Positions 24,388 through 37,100 of a stretch of 64,000 bases of DNA are shown one piece after another (positions within the stretch are counted from its first letter, which is position 1; each line of letters opens with the position of its first letter). The notes beneath the pieces were generated by a model. That model worked only from the letters and a program-made list of their open reading frames with translations. It had not been told where the DNA came from and made no database searches. This DNA is from Prototheca cutis. Taxonomy: Eukaryota > Chlorophyta > Trebouxiophyceae > Chlorellales > Chlorellaceae. The translations under genes and the position numbers were made by a program. Location: NCBI GenBank assembly GCA_002897115.2, contig BCIH01000011.1, forward strand, positions 93,472 to 157,471. Direction: 5' to 3'.

Positions 24388-25878
24388 CCTGGATGCGATC
24401 GGGGTGTGGGCCACCTCAGTCACTGGACCCCATCCCACAATCAAATGGTTCAGTGCATGATGTACATGCACTCATGCGCTTACGTCGACAGCAGCGCCGA
24501 CTAGTCCCGCGCCATGGTAGCCGTCCCGGACCCGTTCAGACCAGGCCTCTCCCTGGCAAGGGGGGTCAAAGCTGCGCAGTGGGTGGCACCTCCCCCCCGA
24601 GTCCGGCTAGCCCGGCTCACATGCATAACAACGACAACAGCAGCAAAATAACTACGACGGGTATATTCTGGAGGGATCGAACGTCATCTTGTGTTGGACA
24701 TGGCCTTTACATGGCGCCCTCCTCTTTTCGGGAGGCATGCGGGGACAGGCAGGCACCGAGAGCCCTTTCGCGGACACCCCCCTCTGACCATCGCAGTGAA
24801 AAATTCATCTCCACAGCCCGGATCCTACGTCATCCCCCCGCACACTACCACGTTCGATTCAATGCAGCGTGCGTCGGTGGGATCCGTGGCACGCTTCGCG
24901 CAACAGTGTGCCCGCCCGGCCACGGGCGGTTGGTCCGCAAAGTGGGTAGGCAGGGTGACGGGGCCCCTTTCCCGCCATCAAGTGCGCAATTTCACATGAA
25001 ACATCAACGGGACTGCAATACTGTGCTCTAAGTAATTGCATGACATTGTTCAGATGCCACGCAGGGCTGTTTTGTTCATCAGAGCGACCGGTCTGCAGAG
25101 TTATCCACTGGTCTGCCGCCGGGTGCATAGGCAAACAACCGTGCGAGAAGACTTGATATCTCCACAACAATCAAATAAACATGACAATTAGGTAACTCTG
25201 GTGGATGCCGTCAGAAGACCTCGCCAAGCACTGGCGACGAAAGACCATCACCACACGTGTGCGCACACCCCCTGCTGCTGTCTGCTGGTTTCGGAGGATC
25301 ATCCCCTCGTGTACGGCAACCTCCCNGGGAGAACCTGTCGCCGCGCCCTCGAAGCCAAACCTCATGACCCTTGAGAAATATATTGCATGAAAATACCGTT
25401 CACCGTAAACTGGTAGCTGTGCTAGGGCCATCTGGCAGGATTCCCAAGGTCGGGCAGACGTGACCAGGTCCCCCCGAGCTCGGTCGTGCGCTGCGAGCAG
25501 GCACGGGGTGAACGGGCACCATGCCTGGGTCGAGCACGCCCCAAAAAGGCCATGTTCGCTCGCGGTCCAGCGTGATATCGGACGAGATCCCCGTGCTTCA
25601 AGGATGGCTGACCAGGTGCGAGGGCTTGCGTGGACGGGTGGGCAGGGGACCGGCCGGTCTCCCCCAGCCGCCCGTGGTGACCTGAGGCATCGTCGTGGAT
25701 CTCGGGCCAGGGGGTGCTGTTGAGTTTTTGTGGATCACGCCCTCGGTCCTCCGCGGGACGCGGTTGGTGGTGGTGAGGACTGGGTGTGGCCTGCCTTATG
25801 CAGCCATGCGGCGGCCTTCCAGTATGGTCAGATTTTTGCTTGGGGAAAGGGGTTTTGTTGAGGAGGTGAGAGGGACGC
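24388..25878. promoter_or_regulatory. Large divergent intergenic region, site-1 protease / EDR2-like
   Basis: About 1.5 kb lie between divergent genes, the longest gene-free stretch in the window. Open frames here lack family similarity and convincing splice structure. The first exon of the EDR2-like gene may lie within it, because the start of that gene's PH domain is not accounted for downstream. Confidence 0.35.
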
Positions 25879-28792
25879 ATGACTCCCTTCCCTCGAGCCA
25901 GTACCTACATCACATTGTATGAAACCCTTTCTTAAAAGAAATTCGAAGGAAAGACCCCCACAAACCACGTATAAAACCCCCTCGAAAAACTTTTGAAGGG
26001 AATCCGGGGTCGTGAGCGAGCTGCTCAACCGTCGCTTTGGCGCGCTGTACTCGACGGCGCTGGTGACGTACCGGAAGGAGACGGATGACACGCCCTCAAA
26101 GGTCTGGTCCCTGAGCCGGGACGTTCAGGTCGGCACCGTGGAGCGCAAGACCTACAAGCTTCGCCATGCCAAGACCAGCACCCTGTGGGCTGTCACCGCC
26201 AAGGCCTACGATGCCAAAGAGATGGCGAGTTTTTTTGTTTTGGTCTTGAGAGCGCGAGTTTGTTCATTCTTGTGTTTCTGCATGTCTGCACACGTGTGTG
26301 TGGACGTGTGAATTTTGCGGGGAAACAAAGAAGCGAACTGTCCCCCACATGACAAAACACCCCCAAAATATGAAAACCGAAACGACTCACAGTGGGGCTT
26401 TGCGATCCGGTGGCCCAACTCGGGCATCATCGGCAACGATCACCTGGTTCTGGCATTTGAGGAGGAAAGCAAGGCGCGGGAGTGGCACGATGCGCTGACC
26501 GAGGTCGTCGCCGGCGCTCCCCTGCGCCGGCACTCGGGTTCGCAAGCCCATGAGCTCCCCAGCCGCCAGACGTCCTCGGTGGCATCGGAGGCGGGGCTCG
26601 CCCTGGACGAGACCGGGGGCAGCCCGCACGGCAGCGGAGCACTGCCCCTCGGCGGGGACGAGGCCGCCGCGGCGGCGACTGTGGCAGCTCGGGCCGTAGG
26701 CGACGACGCCGGCGTCGCGGGTGCCGGGCCCGGCCCCCGTCACCGGCGGCTGGCATCCGAGGACTCGGGCACTGCGGCCCGGGCCAAACCGCGGTCCTGG
26801 GCGTCGGTCATGCACATCAACGGTATTGCGCTGTTCGTGGAGGAAAGCGAGGCCGACGGCTCGGGCGGCGCCATCATGGTCTCGGCGGTCGTCAAGGCCC
26901 CGCCCTACGACGTCTTCCGCGCCCTGGTCAGGCACCGCCGCACCGAAGGCCCCCACGTTTTTTCGGGCGCACGCGTGCTGGAAGTCATCGACGCGTCGAC
27001 GCAGGTGGTCGCGCAGACGTGGCGCGCCGCCGGGGCCGCGGGGGCTGTGCTGGCCCCCCGGGAGATGGTTTTGCTACGCACGTGGCGGCGTGACGAGGAC
27101 GGCACGTACATCGTGCTGTACCAGTCCACTCGGCACCGCGCCGCGCCCGAGCGTTCCAGCTGGGGCTGGGGCGCGCCCGTGCGCGTCGGTGTGCAGGCCG
27201 CCGGCTTTACGATCGCGCCGCTGCTGCCGCAGTACCGCGTCGACGGCGAGAGCCGCGAGTGCCTGTTGACCATGGTCCTGAAAGCGGATTTCGGCGGGGC
27301 CGCGGGCGACCGCGCCGCGCGCTGGCTGGGACCCCTTGTGCGAGTTGGCCTCCGTGGCCTGCTCGAACCCGTGGTCTCGTCAGTCGTCGTACTCCGCGAC
27401 ACAGTCGAGCAGGACCGCTTTGTCCTGCGGCCGCTGTCGGCCGCCGACCCCGGCGAAGGCCTCGGCGACTCTGTTCTCCTGGGACCCGGTGCTGGAGGAG
27501 GAGCAGCAGCAGCTGCGCCCCCACCGGGCGCAGCATCCCTCGACGCAGCAGCGGCAGAGGCGGCGACGGCGAAACGCCGTGCGGCGCTCAGTAAGCGGAC
27601 CGCCACGACGCTCGCGTACCGCCGCGAGCCGCTGCTCCTTGCGCAGCAGGCCGTGGCCGCGGAACAGCTGTCCCGCCTGTCGGCGCTGCCGCAGCCGCCG
27701 CGGGGCACGAGCGCCGCGGCGGGCGAGGCGGTCGCCGCAGTGACCGAGACGGTCATTGCCGCGGCCAAGCCCGCCCCCATCCCCGAAGGCAAAGCCGTCG
27801 CTGCCGAAACCGCTGCTGCTGCGCCGGCGCCGGAGGAGGAAGTCGACCAGGACGCGTGGGCCATCGGGGGCACCTGCCCGCGTCAGTTTTGGTCGTGCCC
27901 AGGGGATGCCGGGTTCAAGCTGCGGGGGGCGGCGTACCTGCAGGATCGGCGCAAGGTCCCCGCGGGCCCCCCGCTGTTTGAGCTGGTGGCGGTCGACCTG
28001 TTGCAGCTCGACGAGCCGATGCTGCACGTCGCGCGGCACCTGCCCAGCGTCCGCCACTCGCCCGCGCCGTTTCTATTCGTCGTGCAGATGATGGTGCCGG
28101 CGCGGCCTCCCGTTGCACTGGTAGCCATCTTTGCCTCGCCCGTCCCCGTCTTGGGCAAGAGCGCCGAGGAGCTGATTGCGGAATTCGAAGCGCACACGGG
28201 CCAGACCCTGTCCCCGGCCGAGCAAGGCCCCCTCCACGCCCTCGCAGCGTACGGTTTTTTTTTTTAATTTGGTTAGTATTATTTCTTTTGCCAGATGGGC
28301 TCGGTGCGTGCTGCCCAAACCAACTGCAAATCGACTACCTGGCCTGAAAGCCTAACCGCCCGCCAACCGACAATCAACAGGTTTGTGAATGGCCAGGGCC
28401 CCGAGGCAGACCGGGTGCGGAACCGGCAGTTCAAGCTCATCCCGCACATTTCCAAGGGCGCGTGGATCATGCAAAAGTCCGTGGGCACGACGCCCGTGAT
28501 CCTGGGTCAAAAGCTGACGACAAAGTACTTTTTCGGCTCCAATTATCTGGAGGTGGATGTGGACATTGGCGCGAGCTCGGTGGCCGCCTCCATCACCAAC
28601 ATGGTGGTGGGGGCGACAAAGTCGTTGACCCTGGACATGGGCGTGCTCATCGAGGGCCAGAGCCCGACCATGCTGCCAGAGCAGCTGCTGGGCACCATCC
28701 GCCTCGCAAGCCTCGACATGAAGACGGCGTGCTACTTGGACGAAGCCGCAGGCCGCGTCATCCGGCCCGACGAACTCGAGCGCGAAACCTGA
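25879..28792 (+). CDS. EDR2-like protein: PH, START and DUF1336 domains
   Basis: ENHANCED DISEASE RESISTANCE 2 proteins of plants join a PH domain, a START lipid-binding domain and a C-terminal EDR2_C (DUF1336) domain, and act at membranes in lipid signalling and defence. The PH part includes VVSELLNRRFGALYSTALVT (26011) and ESKAREWHDAL (26465). START lies at about 26810-27400 (VSAVVKAPPYDVFRALVRHR). An Ala-rich linker (27480-27840) precedes DUF1336, with QFKLIPHISKGAWIMQKSVG and YFFGSNYLEVDVDIGASSVA. The stop is at 28790-28792. The intron at 26225-26392 appears to have a GC donor (GCGAGT). The last intron starts at a GTACGG donor near 28252 and ends before 28381. The start is uncertain: ATG at 25879 with donor GTACCT at 25901 joins in phase, but gives an odd N-terminus that lacks the first PH strand. 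Confidence 0.8.
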
Positions 28793-29423
28793 TCGGCGAG
28801 TGGGGTGGCTCGAGGACCCAGGCTCGAGGACCCAGGACCTCTCTGGGATCCCACGCCAGCGGCCCCCGACCAGGGTTGCCTCATGATGACACCCCCAACC
28901 AACCCCCCTTGTTGTGCTGTCTCCTCACAGCGGCCTCACAACATTATCTGGAGTCGCTGCGGCGTGTTGTATGTATCTGCTTGTGTGACGTTCTGTGTGC
29001 TTGCCAGACCGACCTGACGATGTCTGGTAGCTGCCTCGCAGCCCCGTTCTCCTAGAGTTCTTGACTGTGGCTGATTCTCCAGCGCAAGTGGGACTAATGC
29101 GGTCGCACCTAAATGCGTGAAAGATCGGCTGTTGGGTCACGGGTGAGCCATTTCTCGGACGGGAGCATGAGCATGGGCAGGTGATGGGGAGGGAATCCAT
29201 CCCAATCTCAGGCATCTTCCCCTGAACGGCTCGATCCCGAGGCAATCTTTTGAGCAGCCCCAGAGTGACAGCTGCCCGGGGCCCATCCCGCACCCAGTAC
29301 TCCAGCGACCCCATCAGACAACACCCATCAGTGCAGGTGCATTGCCGGTGTTGTTCCGCGGCGCCGATGTAGGCCGGCTGGGACCTGGGAGCCTGGAACC
29401 GGTCAGCGCCCATCGTGGTCGTC
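28793..29423. other. Intergenic region between EDR2-like and DPAGT1 genes
   Basis: 3' flank of the EDR2-like gene and upstream region of DPAGT1, both plus-strand. No gene was recognised. A 14-bp direct repeat (CGAGGACCCAGG-type) occurs at about 28811-28834. Confidence 0.4.
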
Positions 29424-31331
29424 ATGGGGCTGTCCCCTCGGCGACACCTGCAGGCGCTCATCGTCTGCTGCGCGGCACCCTGCATCTACGCCGTTGCCCG
29501 CATCGAGGACTCCAGGACATGGTATTCCATTGCGCTGTGCGCCCTGATCAGCTATGCCGGGCTGCTGGCCACGCGGGCCCTGGTCCCGATCGTCAAGGCC
29601 TACAACCTCCGGGCGGGGTTGGGAGGCCTGGACATCAACAAAAAGGGCAGCGCCGCGGGAGAGAAGAAGGTCCCCGAGTCCCTGGGCCTGGCATCCGGCG
29701 TAGTCTTCCTGGTGCGTGTGGTGTGGAAGGGTTTGTGGGTGAAGTGGGGTGCGGTATGGAAGGGGTGGCGGTGGACCCTTCACATCCCTTGCCCTTCCAA
29801 CACACACTCCAACACACGTCAACACCCACCCACCTACTCCCACGGTACAACAACATACGCAGGTGTGCATGATCCTGTTCCAGCAGCTGCACTACTATGA
29901 TGCGGCGTCCTTTGTCCGGTGGATTGGGCGCGGCGGCAGCTGGTGGGAGCTCGAGTCGGTGGCCGTGCAGCCGGCCTCTGACGCGTGGCTGGTGGATTAT
30001 AATGCGGCGCTGGCTGCGGTGTGCTTCATGCTGTTCCTCGGCTTTGCAGACGACGTGCTGGACATTCCCTGGCGCGTCAAGCTGGCGCTGCCCTGCGTGG
30101 CAGCCCTGCCCCTGCTCATTGCCTACTCGGGCGGCACGGCCGTCGTCGTACCGCGCCCGCTGCGCGCGCTGTGCATGGGCCTGGGGCCCCGCCTCGAGCT
30201 CGGACCCCTGTACTATGTCTACATGGTTGCGCTCGTCATCTTTTGCACAAACTCTATCAACATCCTCGCCGGGGTCAACGGCCTCGAGGCGGGGCAGACC
30301 CTGGTCATCGCCGCTGCCGTCCTGTGCCACAACCTCTGGCAGCTGGCAGGACCCGCAGGCAGTGATCCCGATGGTAAGTTTCGTTTGTGGGGGGGGNGGG
30401 GGNGGNGGGTCAGGGCCTTCTTTTTCCTTGTCTTTTCCGGCGGCAGACCTAATGGATGTGGTTTACGAAGGGATGCTCGATCGAGGGTGTGTGATAGGCG
30501 CGGTTCAGCGTTGCTTCCTCTGACGGACAGTCTGACCCCGACGGAAACTCCCTTCCATAATCAACCGACACACCCCCCCCCCCCCCCCCCCCCGCAGTTC
30601 GGGATGGGCACCTGTTTTCTGTGTACATCATGCTGCCACTCATTGCCACGTCCATCGGTCTCCTGCTCTTCAATTGGTACCCATCCCAGGTTGGTTGGCG
30701 GGTGGTTGGGGGAATGGGATTGCACGCCGCCGCCGAGCACTCCCATCAACAGACCACCGAATGAACCATGCTCCAAGAGCCATTCATGGAGTCGATTTGA
30801 AGACAAGCAACGGAACATATTCAAGAAACGCCCGATCGGTGCAGGTGTTTGTGGGTGATACGTACACCTACTTTGCCGGGATGGCGCTGGCTGTGGCGGG
30901 CATTCTGGGCCACTTTTCAGAGACGCTGCTGCTCTTCTTCATTCCCCAGATCCTCAACTTTGTGTACAGCATCCCCCAGCTGTTCAAGTGGGTGCACTGT
31001 CCCCGGCACCGCCTTCCACGGTAGGTGCAGGGCTTCATGGCTGGGCTCGAGGACCTGTCACCCCTGCTGCCTTCGATGACAACAAAAAGAAACAAGGCAG
31101 CAAGTCGCAGCAACAAACACACATGAATAATGCCCCATTCACCGCAGATTTGATCCGGCCACTGGTCTTCTGCATGCGACTCCAAACTGGAACCTTGTCA
31201 ATGCGGCACTGGCGCTGCTGGGGCCCTGCAGCGAGCTGGCACTCTGCTGCCGGCTGCTGGCCTTTCAAGGGATCTGCTGCGGCGCGGCATTTTATGCCCG
31301 CCACCTGCTCGCGGGCGTGTACAAGGACTGA
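29424..31331 (+). CDS. ALG7: UDP-GlcNAc:dolichyl-phosphate GlcNAc-1-phosphotransferase (DPAGT1/ALG7)
   Basis: This ER membrane enzyme catalyses the first step of dolichol-linked oligosaccharide synthesis for N-glycosylation and is the target of tunicamycin. The protein is polytopic. Exon 1 starts [20 protein letters not shown] and ends with [11 protein letters not shown]; the [12 protein letters not shown] loop is present. Catalytic segments are visible: [18 protein letters not shown], the DDxxD-type region, and [20 protein letters not shown]. Later exons carry [39 protein letters not shown] (typical GDT motif) and [18 protein letters not shown], then [18 protein letters not shown] near the C-terminus. 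The stop is at 31329-31331. Introns include one with several Ns (30396-30407) and one ending in a 21-C tract directly before its acceptor (30573-30597). Confidence 0.93.
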
Positions 31332-31718
31332 GCTGCAACGGGATAAGGGGGAGGCTCGGGATCCACGCGAAATGAAATTCTCCCCTTCAAAGGAGCGTGC
31401 AAGACCTCGAATGACTTGATGGGAGTTGGCCGTTTCAGCAGAGGACAGCTGATGGGGACTGACGCAGGTCTTGCCTGCAGCAGTGCCTGAGCCCGTGCCG
31501 TGTGCACGGGCACCTTGAATCCCTTGGGGGACCCCTCTTTTTCTTTCTCCATCCGTCTCCGTGATGGTTGCATTGCAGCTGCGTCGACATTGCATGTAGG
31601 GCCGCGCTGAAGAGCTGTCATCCGCACATGTCTAAACACCGGCGAGACTGGCTACCAGTTTACAAAGGGGGCCGGCCTGGCAGTATCATACACAGGGTCA
31701 TGCCGCTCCTGCTCCCAG
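31332..31718. other. Convergent intergenic region
   Basis: 3' flanks of DPAGT1 (+) and RPAC1 (-). No gene is seen. Confidence 0.4.
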
Positions 31719-33775
31719 TCAGGCGGCTTCCTTCTCCCGGCCCGATTCTGTCGGTGGGAACCGCTGCAGGCCCTCGAGCACCTTGTCGCACTTGGAGGCC
31801 AGCACGCGCGTGGCATACGCAAACAGCTCATTCGGCCGCCACGCGCCCGTGCACTCGATGCTGTAAATGTTGTGATCCTTGACCTTGCGCAGTTCGATCA
31901 CGCCTTGCCACTCGGGCTCGCCACTCAGGCGCCGGACCTTTTCCAGCAAGAGCTCGTGTTCCAGAGGGTCGCCCACTACGGCTTGGCCACTAGAGTTCAC
32001 GGTAATCAGCCCAGGCAGCTCGCCTGTAGGACAAGGGGGTGGATTTATCTGTCATGAGGAGCACGCGTTCCCTGTCATTGCAGGACAGCATCGCCGCAGG
32101 ACCCGCCTCAAACAGCACCGCTCCCCTGCACGCACCTGCGAGCTGTTTGGCCTGCTCGCCCTGAACGGGCCGCAGGAGGACGACCTCGGGCATGAATGCA
32201 TACCACGTCGTGGCGACAGGCGACCACTTGGCATGCTCCTGACCCACACCTGTCGTTTTCATGGCTTGATTTGAGTGTCGGGCATCATGGGTTAGGGTTG
32301 TGCTGGCAGGGCGGGGTACCCACTGCGTCCCAGTCAGCACCAACTGCCAATAGCACTCACATCCACAAACAAAAATCCCACAAGCCCATGCACCCCTCTC
32401 TCGTACCCTTGACGCAGTGGGCTTCCAGTTCAACTTCTTGGCCCAGGGCGAGCTTGGTGATGAGGATGTCATCGACGACTGGCTTGACCTCCTTGAGAAG
32501 TGTGGCCTGTGACCGTGCAAAGTAGCACTGTGTCTCCTCAGGCATTTCTGAGCCTTCAGGCAGCCACTCCAGCATCCCCGCCGTCACCTGCATCGACAGA
32601 TCGGTTGCTTGTTTGCTGCTGTGTTAGAGTGGCACCGTTTTGGATCGTGCGCCTCCCACCCCTTCCCTTTGGGGGGAGGCTGGGCGTGCAACACACGAGG
32701 ACATGCAAAAAATTGGAGTCAGTGCTACCTTGTCGTTGACCAAGGTTCCGTCAGGCGCCGCGGTGCACTTTACTTTGAGTCTGAGAACGACCGTGTTGCT
32801 CGCCGAAGCCGGATCATCCTTTGCCTGTGCGTTTGTACGTGGGTGGGTGTGCTTGTGTCTGGGGGAAGAGCATGAGACCATTGCCGGAAAGGCCTAGAGT
32901 GTGTGCGCGCGTGCGTGCACCGCTGAACAGGACTACCGCTCTTTCTACTCCCAGCCAGCCCACCGCATCTTACCCGGTACTCAAATAGGGAGGGGTCAAT
33001 CTTGAGCGGAATGAGGCCCAGGCGATGGGCCAGGTGCTCATCATGGATGACGCCGGTGTTGTTGACAATGTATACAGTCTCGATGGCCACCGTGGGCGCC
33101 TCCTCAACCATGATCCGGCGAAGCGAATTGGCCAGCTGCGTGATGGTTTAAGGGATTGGGGTGGGTGCCAGCCTGTTTTCGGGACAAGGGGTCCCGGGTC
33201 CCAGTGCATGTAAATGCAGTTGGTTCACAGTGTGGCGGCGCTGGCAATCCTGGGCTCAGAAGACAGACGCCGCGCCAGTCACTGGCCCAGCAACCAGCCG
33301 GCCCCCCCTCTCGACCAAAAACACACGCACTGCGGGGCTGGCACCCTTCATGTGGAAGACCATGTTGTTTTCATCGCAGGAAGTGATGTCAATGTCCAAG
33401 TTCCGCCTAAACTCCTCGATGCTAAAGCCCTTGTCATACATACCGGGCTTGAACTGCGTGTCTGCTAGGCTCATCGTCGTCTGCAGACCAAGGAACCAGG
33501 CCGCCAGGCATGGGAGGCTTCTAGATTGATGCTGGGGGTTGCAGCAGTCAATCCCTCCACACCACAAAGCCGATGCCTGCAGAAATACACGTCCCCATGC
33601 AAGAAAACAAACCCTCACGCACGTAGAGGTTGGTGTTGGGCCCGCACACCATCCTGGTCCTCTGGAGCTCCAGGTGAGGTGGCAAGCCCGACGTCGAGGG
33701 GGCTGTCTCCGCCTCATCAATCTCCATGGGAGCAGGCTTGGCCTGCTTCTTATGTTTCGAGGAAGTCTTGGCCAT
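31719..33775 (-). CDS. RNA polymerases I and III subunit RPAC1 (AC40)
   Basis: RPAC1 is the alpha-like subunit shared by RNA polymerases I and III and dimerises with RPAC2 to start assembly. The N-terminus [20 protein letters not shown] is basic then acidic. The conserved part begins [20 protein letters not shown] and continues as [20 protein letters not shown] and [19 protein letters not shown], the hallmark of AC40. Later exons carry [13 protein letters not shown] and [18 protein letters not shown], then [20 protein letters not shown] and the C-terminal [19 protein letters not shown]. The stop is at 31719-31721. Seven or so introns are GT-AG; the first uses the GTGCGT donor after TNLY so that phase is kept. 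It is head-to-head with the TMEM209-like gene. Confidence 0.93.
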
Positions 33776-34199
33776 GCTTGACGCGATTCGCAGTGGCCAG
33801 AAACAGGTGGGGATTGTGCCCTCTTGGGGGGTAGCACTCCCCGTTTGCAACGCCGTTTGCAACCAGAGAGTCGCGCACAGGTCTCACGCTATCGTCGTGC
33901 GTTATGCATGCAGCACTTGCATATATATATATATATGGCACACTTGCATGCACCATGTGTGCACCGACGTATGCACTTGCTCCGGAACCATAGGCCTACG
34001 GGTGGCCCCCGCGCCTTGGGAGGGGATTTGCTTGGAAGAGACTTTTTTTGAAGCCGGCACTGATCCCTTCCTGCCCAGGGCCGTGTCACACGAAACATGC
34101 AAGCCCCTGTGCAATACCGCTGCACGGCAGCTTATCCATCGCCTTAACGATCGCTCCCGACTGGCTGATCAGCATGGCAGATCGCGTGCGAAGGCCCTG
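33776..34199. promoter_or_regulatory. Divergent intergenic region, RPAC1 / TMEM209-like
   Basis: A 424-bp region between opposite start codons. A short AT dinucleotide tract (ATATAT, about 33920-33936) could serve as a TATA-like element. Confidence 0.4.
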
Positions 34200-37100
34200 A
34201 TGTCGCATTGGAACGAGCGGCCTGCGTGGCTGCTGGCCCCACGGGCCCAGGGGCCCAAGTCCAGGTGGCGTGCCACGGGCCGGGCGCTGGCATGGGCACT
34301 GCTCTTCGCGGCATGCGCTCGATACAGGTATGTTTCATGTGCGAATGCATGCGATTGTAACGCGCCTGTTCCATTGCTTTGGGGCATGGGTGCACCACTG
34401 ATGGGGGCCTCCCGTGGGGTGCACTGCAGAACGCAGAACGCAGAACACGAAGGCCCAAGCTGCTCCTTGTCTTCCTCAGTCCCAGTTCTCTTGTGAGGCA
34501 GGCTTGTNTTTTATTGAACAGTCGTCGTCCTCCGTCTCACAGCACTCCATTCATCCCCTCCAGCCATGCGCTGCCACTAGGAGGCGCTGCGGCGGCAGCC
34601 TGGGCCAGGGCAGTCTTCTGGGCGGCGGCCGCCGCGCTGACATGGCACGCGCTCTGTACAGTGACGGCATTTGTTTTTCAGGGCAAGACGACGGCCGGTG
34701 CGCCGCCTCCGGGCCTGACAGCCCGTCAGCACGACTTGCTGGGCCTCCCCAAGCGGCTGGGCCAGAGTCCTGCAGGCTCAAATACCCCCGACGGTGCGAG
34801 GACGGCCATCGGGTTATCCCCGGCCGTGCAGACGCCACCAACCATGACACCGCCTCTGGTAGGTCATGCTTTGTGGTAGTTTTTTTCTTTTGGGGGGGAG
34901 GGGCCCCCACTATGGGCCGATGGATTGACTGATCTGCAATCGTCGATGCACACATGTCGACCCTTGGGCGCCGAACACAACGCAGAGGAGTGACCAGCAG
35001 CGGTGGGGCGCTGCGAGCCCGGCCTTTGGGCCAGAGGGCGGCACCCCTGGTGAGGGCAGCACGCTGCGGCCCTACTCGACGCCGCCGCTGCCGGATGGCT
35101 TCCGCGACCGGTCTCGGACGCACAACTTCCGGAACCCATCACCCCAGCAGATGCGGGAGATGCTGGTGCGTGGGGGCTGCTGAATCTATTGTAGTGGTAA
35201 CAGTTGTATCAGCCGCTGCGAACGCAAAGGCATGCGGTCAGACCTGTGAACCCTCAATCTTGCCGCGTTACATGCAGCAACGACCACTCAAAAATCCACT
35301 CTCTTCGCAGGATGAATTTGCCGCGCCTGCGGCCACCTCACCACGGAGTGCCTCGCGGAGCCCTTATGACCTGGGCCTGGCCCCGCCTGGCGCGGGTCTG
35401 GGCATGGGCCTGGCGTACGGCGGCTCCGGCCCAACGCCGGCCTACCGCCCCTCCCTCCCGCCCAAGGGCAAGGCCGCCGCCACGGCAGTCCAGCGTCATG
35501 GCGACCAGCAACTCACGCCGTCCACCGGCGATGCCCGGGTCGCGGCGCTGGACACCCTGCAGCTTACCCAAGACCAGCTCCTGGTGAGGCGACAGTGTGT
35601 GAGCTTTTGTTAATGGAGGGGCCCTGGGGTGGCCATGCATACACCGAGGTTGAAACCACTCAGACCCACAACACTTGGCGCAAGTATTCAAATGCAGGAC
35701 TGCACAGACCAGCTGCGGGAATGGATGGCGGAGCGGGTGCTGCAGCCACTGGTGGTCACACTCGGTGGCGCCGCTGCAGCCGTGGAGGAAAGCGTGGCTA
35801 GACTAGGACTCCAAGGCTTTCATCTCACGTCCCTGCTCGCGCCGCCCCGCACCACGGATGAACCGCCACCACCGTCAGGTTTGTTTGTTGTGGCAAAGTG
35901 ATACGTTCTTTTTGCTTTTTATGCGCATTTTCCTCTCCTTGGTGAAGACCCCATGACTCTCCCATGCTCATGGATGGTGCTGCCTGTATGAGGAAAGGAC
36001 GACGGCGATGCGAACAAGTGCATCCTCTCCAACAAAAACGACCACTGCAGCAGCAGCAGCGGCGACAGGGGCAACAACAGAGCTCAGCAAGGACGCGGAT
36101 GACGAGACTCGGGTCACGCAACTCCGGGCACGAATTCTTGCCAAACTGCAGCCCACAGGGACATTCCACCTTGGGCCTCCACCTGTGCCACCACCGGAAG
36201 CCGTGGCGTGCCTCCAGGTGACAATGTGTTTTTGAAATGGTCGGTGTATCATTTTTGGAGCCCTTGCCCACTCCTGTCAATGCACACATCCTGGCAACGG
36301 ACACGGCACATGCAGGCCATCATGCAGTATCTGCAGCTGACTGCATTGATCAAGGGCGAGAGCCCACCGGCGCTGCTCCCAGCCACGCCGAGGTCGTACA
36401 TCGTCAGTCGCATTCTGGCATTGGCCGGTATGCCGTGTCATCTTTTCGGGGTGAAATGAAACTCCATGATTGGTGGGGTGTTGGGGGGGGGATCGTGCAG
36501 CGGTGCCTCCAGCGACGAAGAAATACCGCTACTCTGCATCCATCAAACATGTTGCACACCGGAAAATTTGCTGCAGAGGGTTCGTGCGTGGGAGCGTACG
36601 AGTGGGAGTCTGGCGGCTCGCACGAGGGCAAGCCCTGGACGCCCGACTTGCCCAGCGATGCTGCCCTGGTTCTCTACCTGTTTTCAGCATTTCTTGCCGC
36701 ACCACACTGGCACTTTGCGGCCACGGTGCGTATCTGTCTTCAGGGTACAGGTGTTGTTCGTTCGGATGGTGGAGACCGTTGCATCAACCCGGCACTTCAT
36801 GGGCAGGAGCCATGGGATCCAACACGGAGACCTGATACTGTGCTCATCGGAACACACACGCAAAATCACTGCAGGATGCTATCGGCCCACAGGCGAGTGT
36901 GCAAGTGGAGGGCGGCGCTGCACCGCTCTTTCTTGGTCGGCTACCGGGACGGGTTACGGGATCGTACTATGCTGTTCTCCCAATCCAGCCGCCCCCCAGC
37001 CACCAGGTGCCGAGCTGATTTTGCATTTTTATGTATGCAACCGTGAGTCTGTCGTCTGCGACCCTGTTGGTCTGGAGATATTGGAGAACCAGCTCCCAAT

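Noticed and set aside
24393..25880. Several 80-200-codon open frames in the large divergent gap
   Set aside because: No recognised domain, no consistent splice structure, and composition matches random GC-rich sequence.
26905..27873. Long minus-strand open frames over the EDR2-like START and linker region
   Set aside because: Shadows of a very GC-rich coding exon; Ala/Arg/Ser-rich with no family match.
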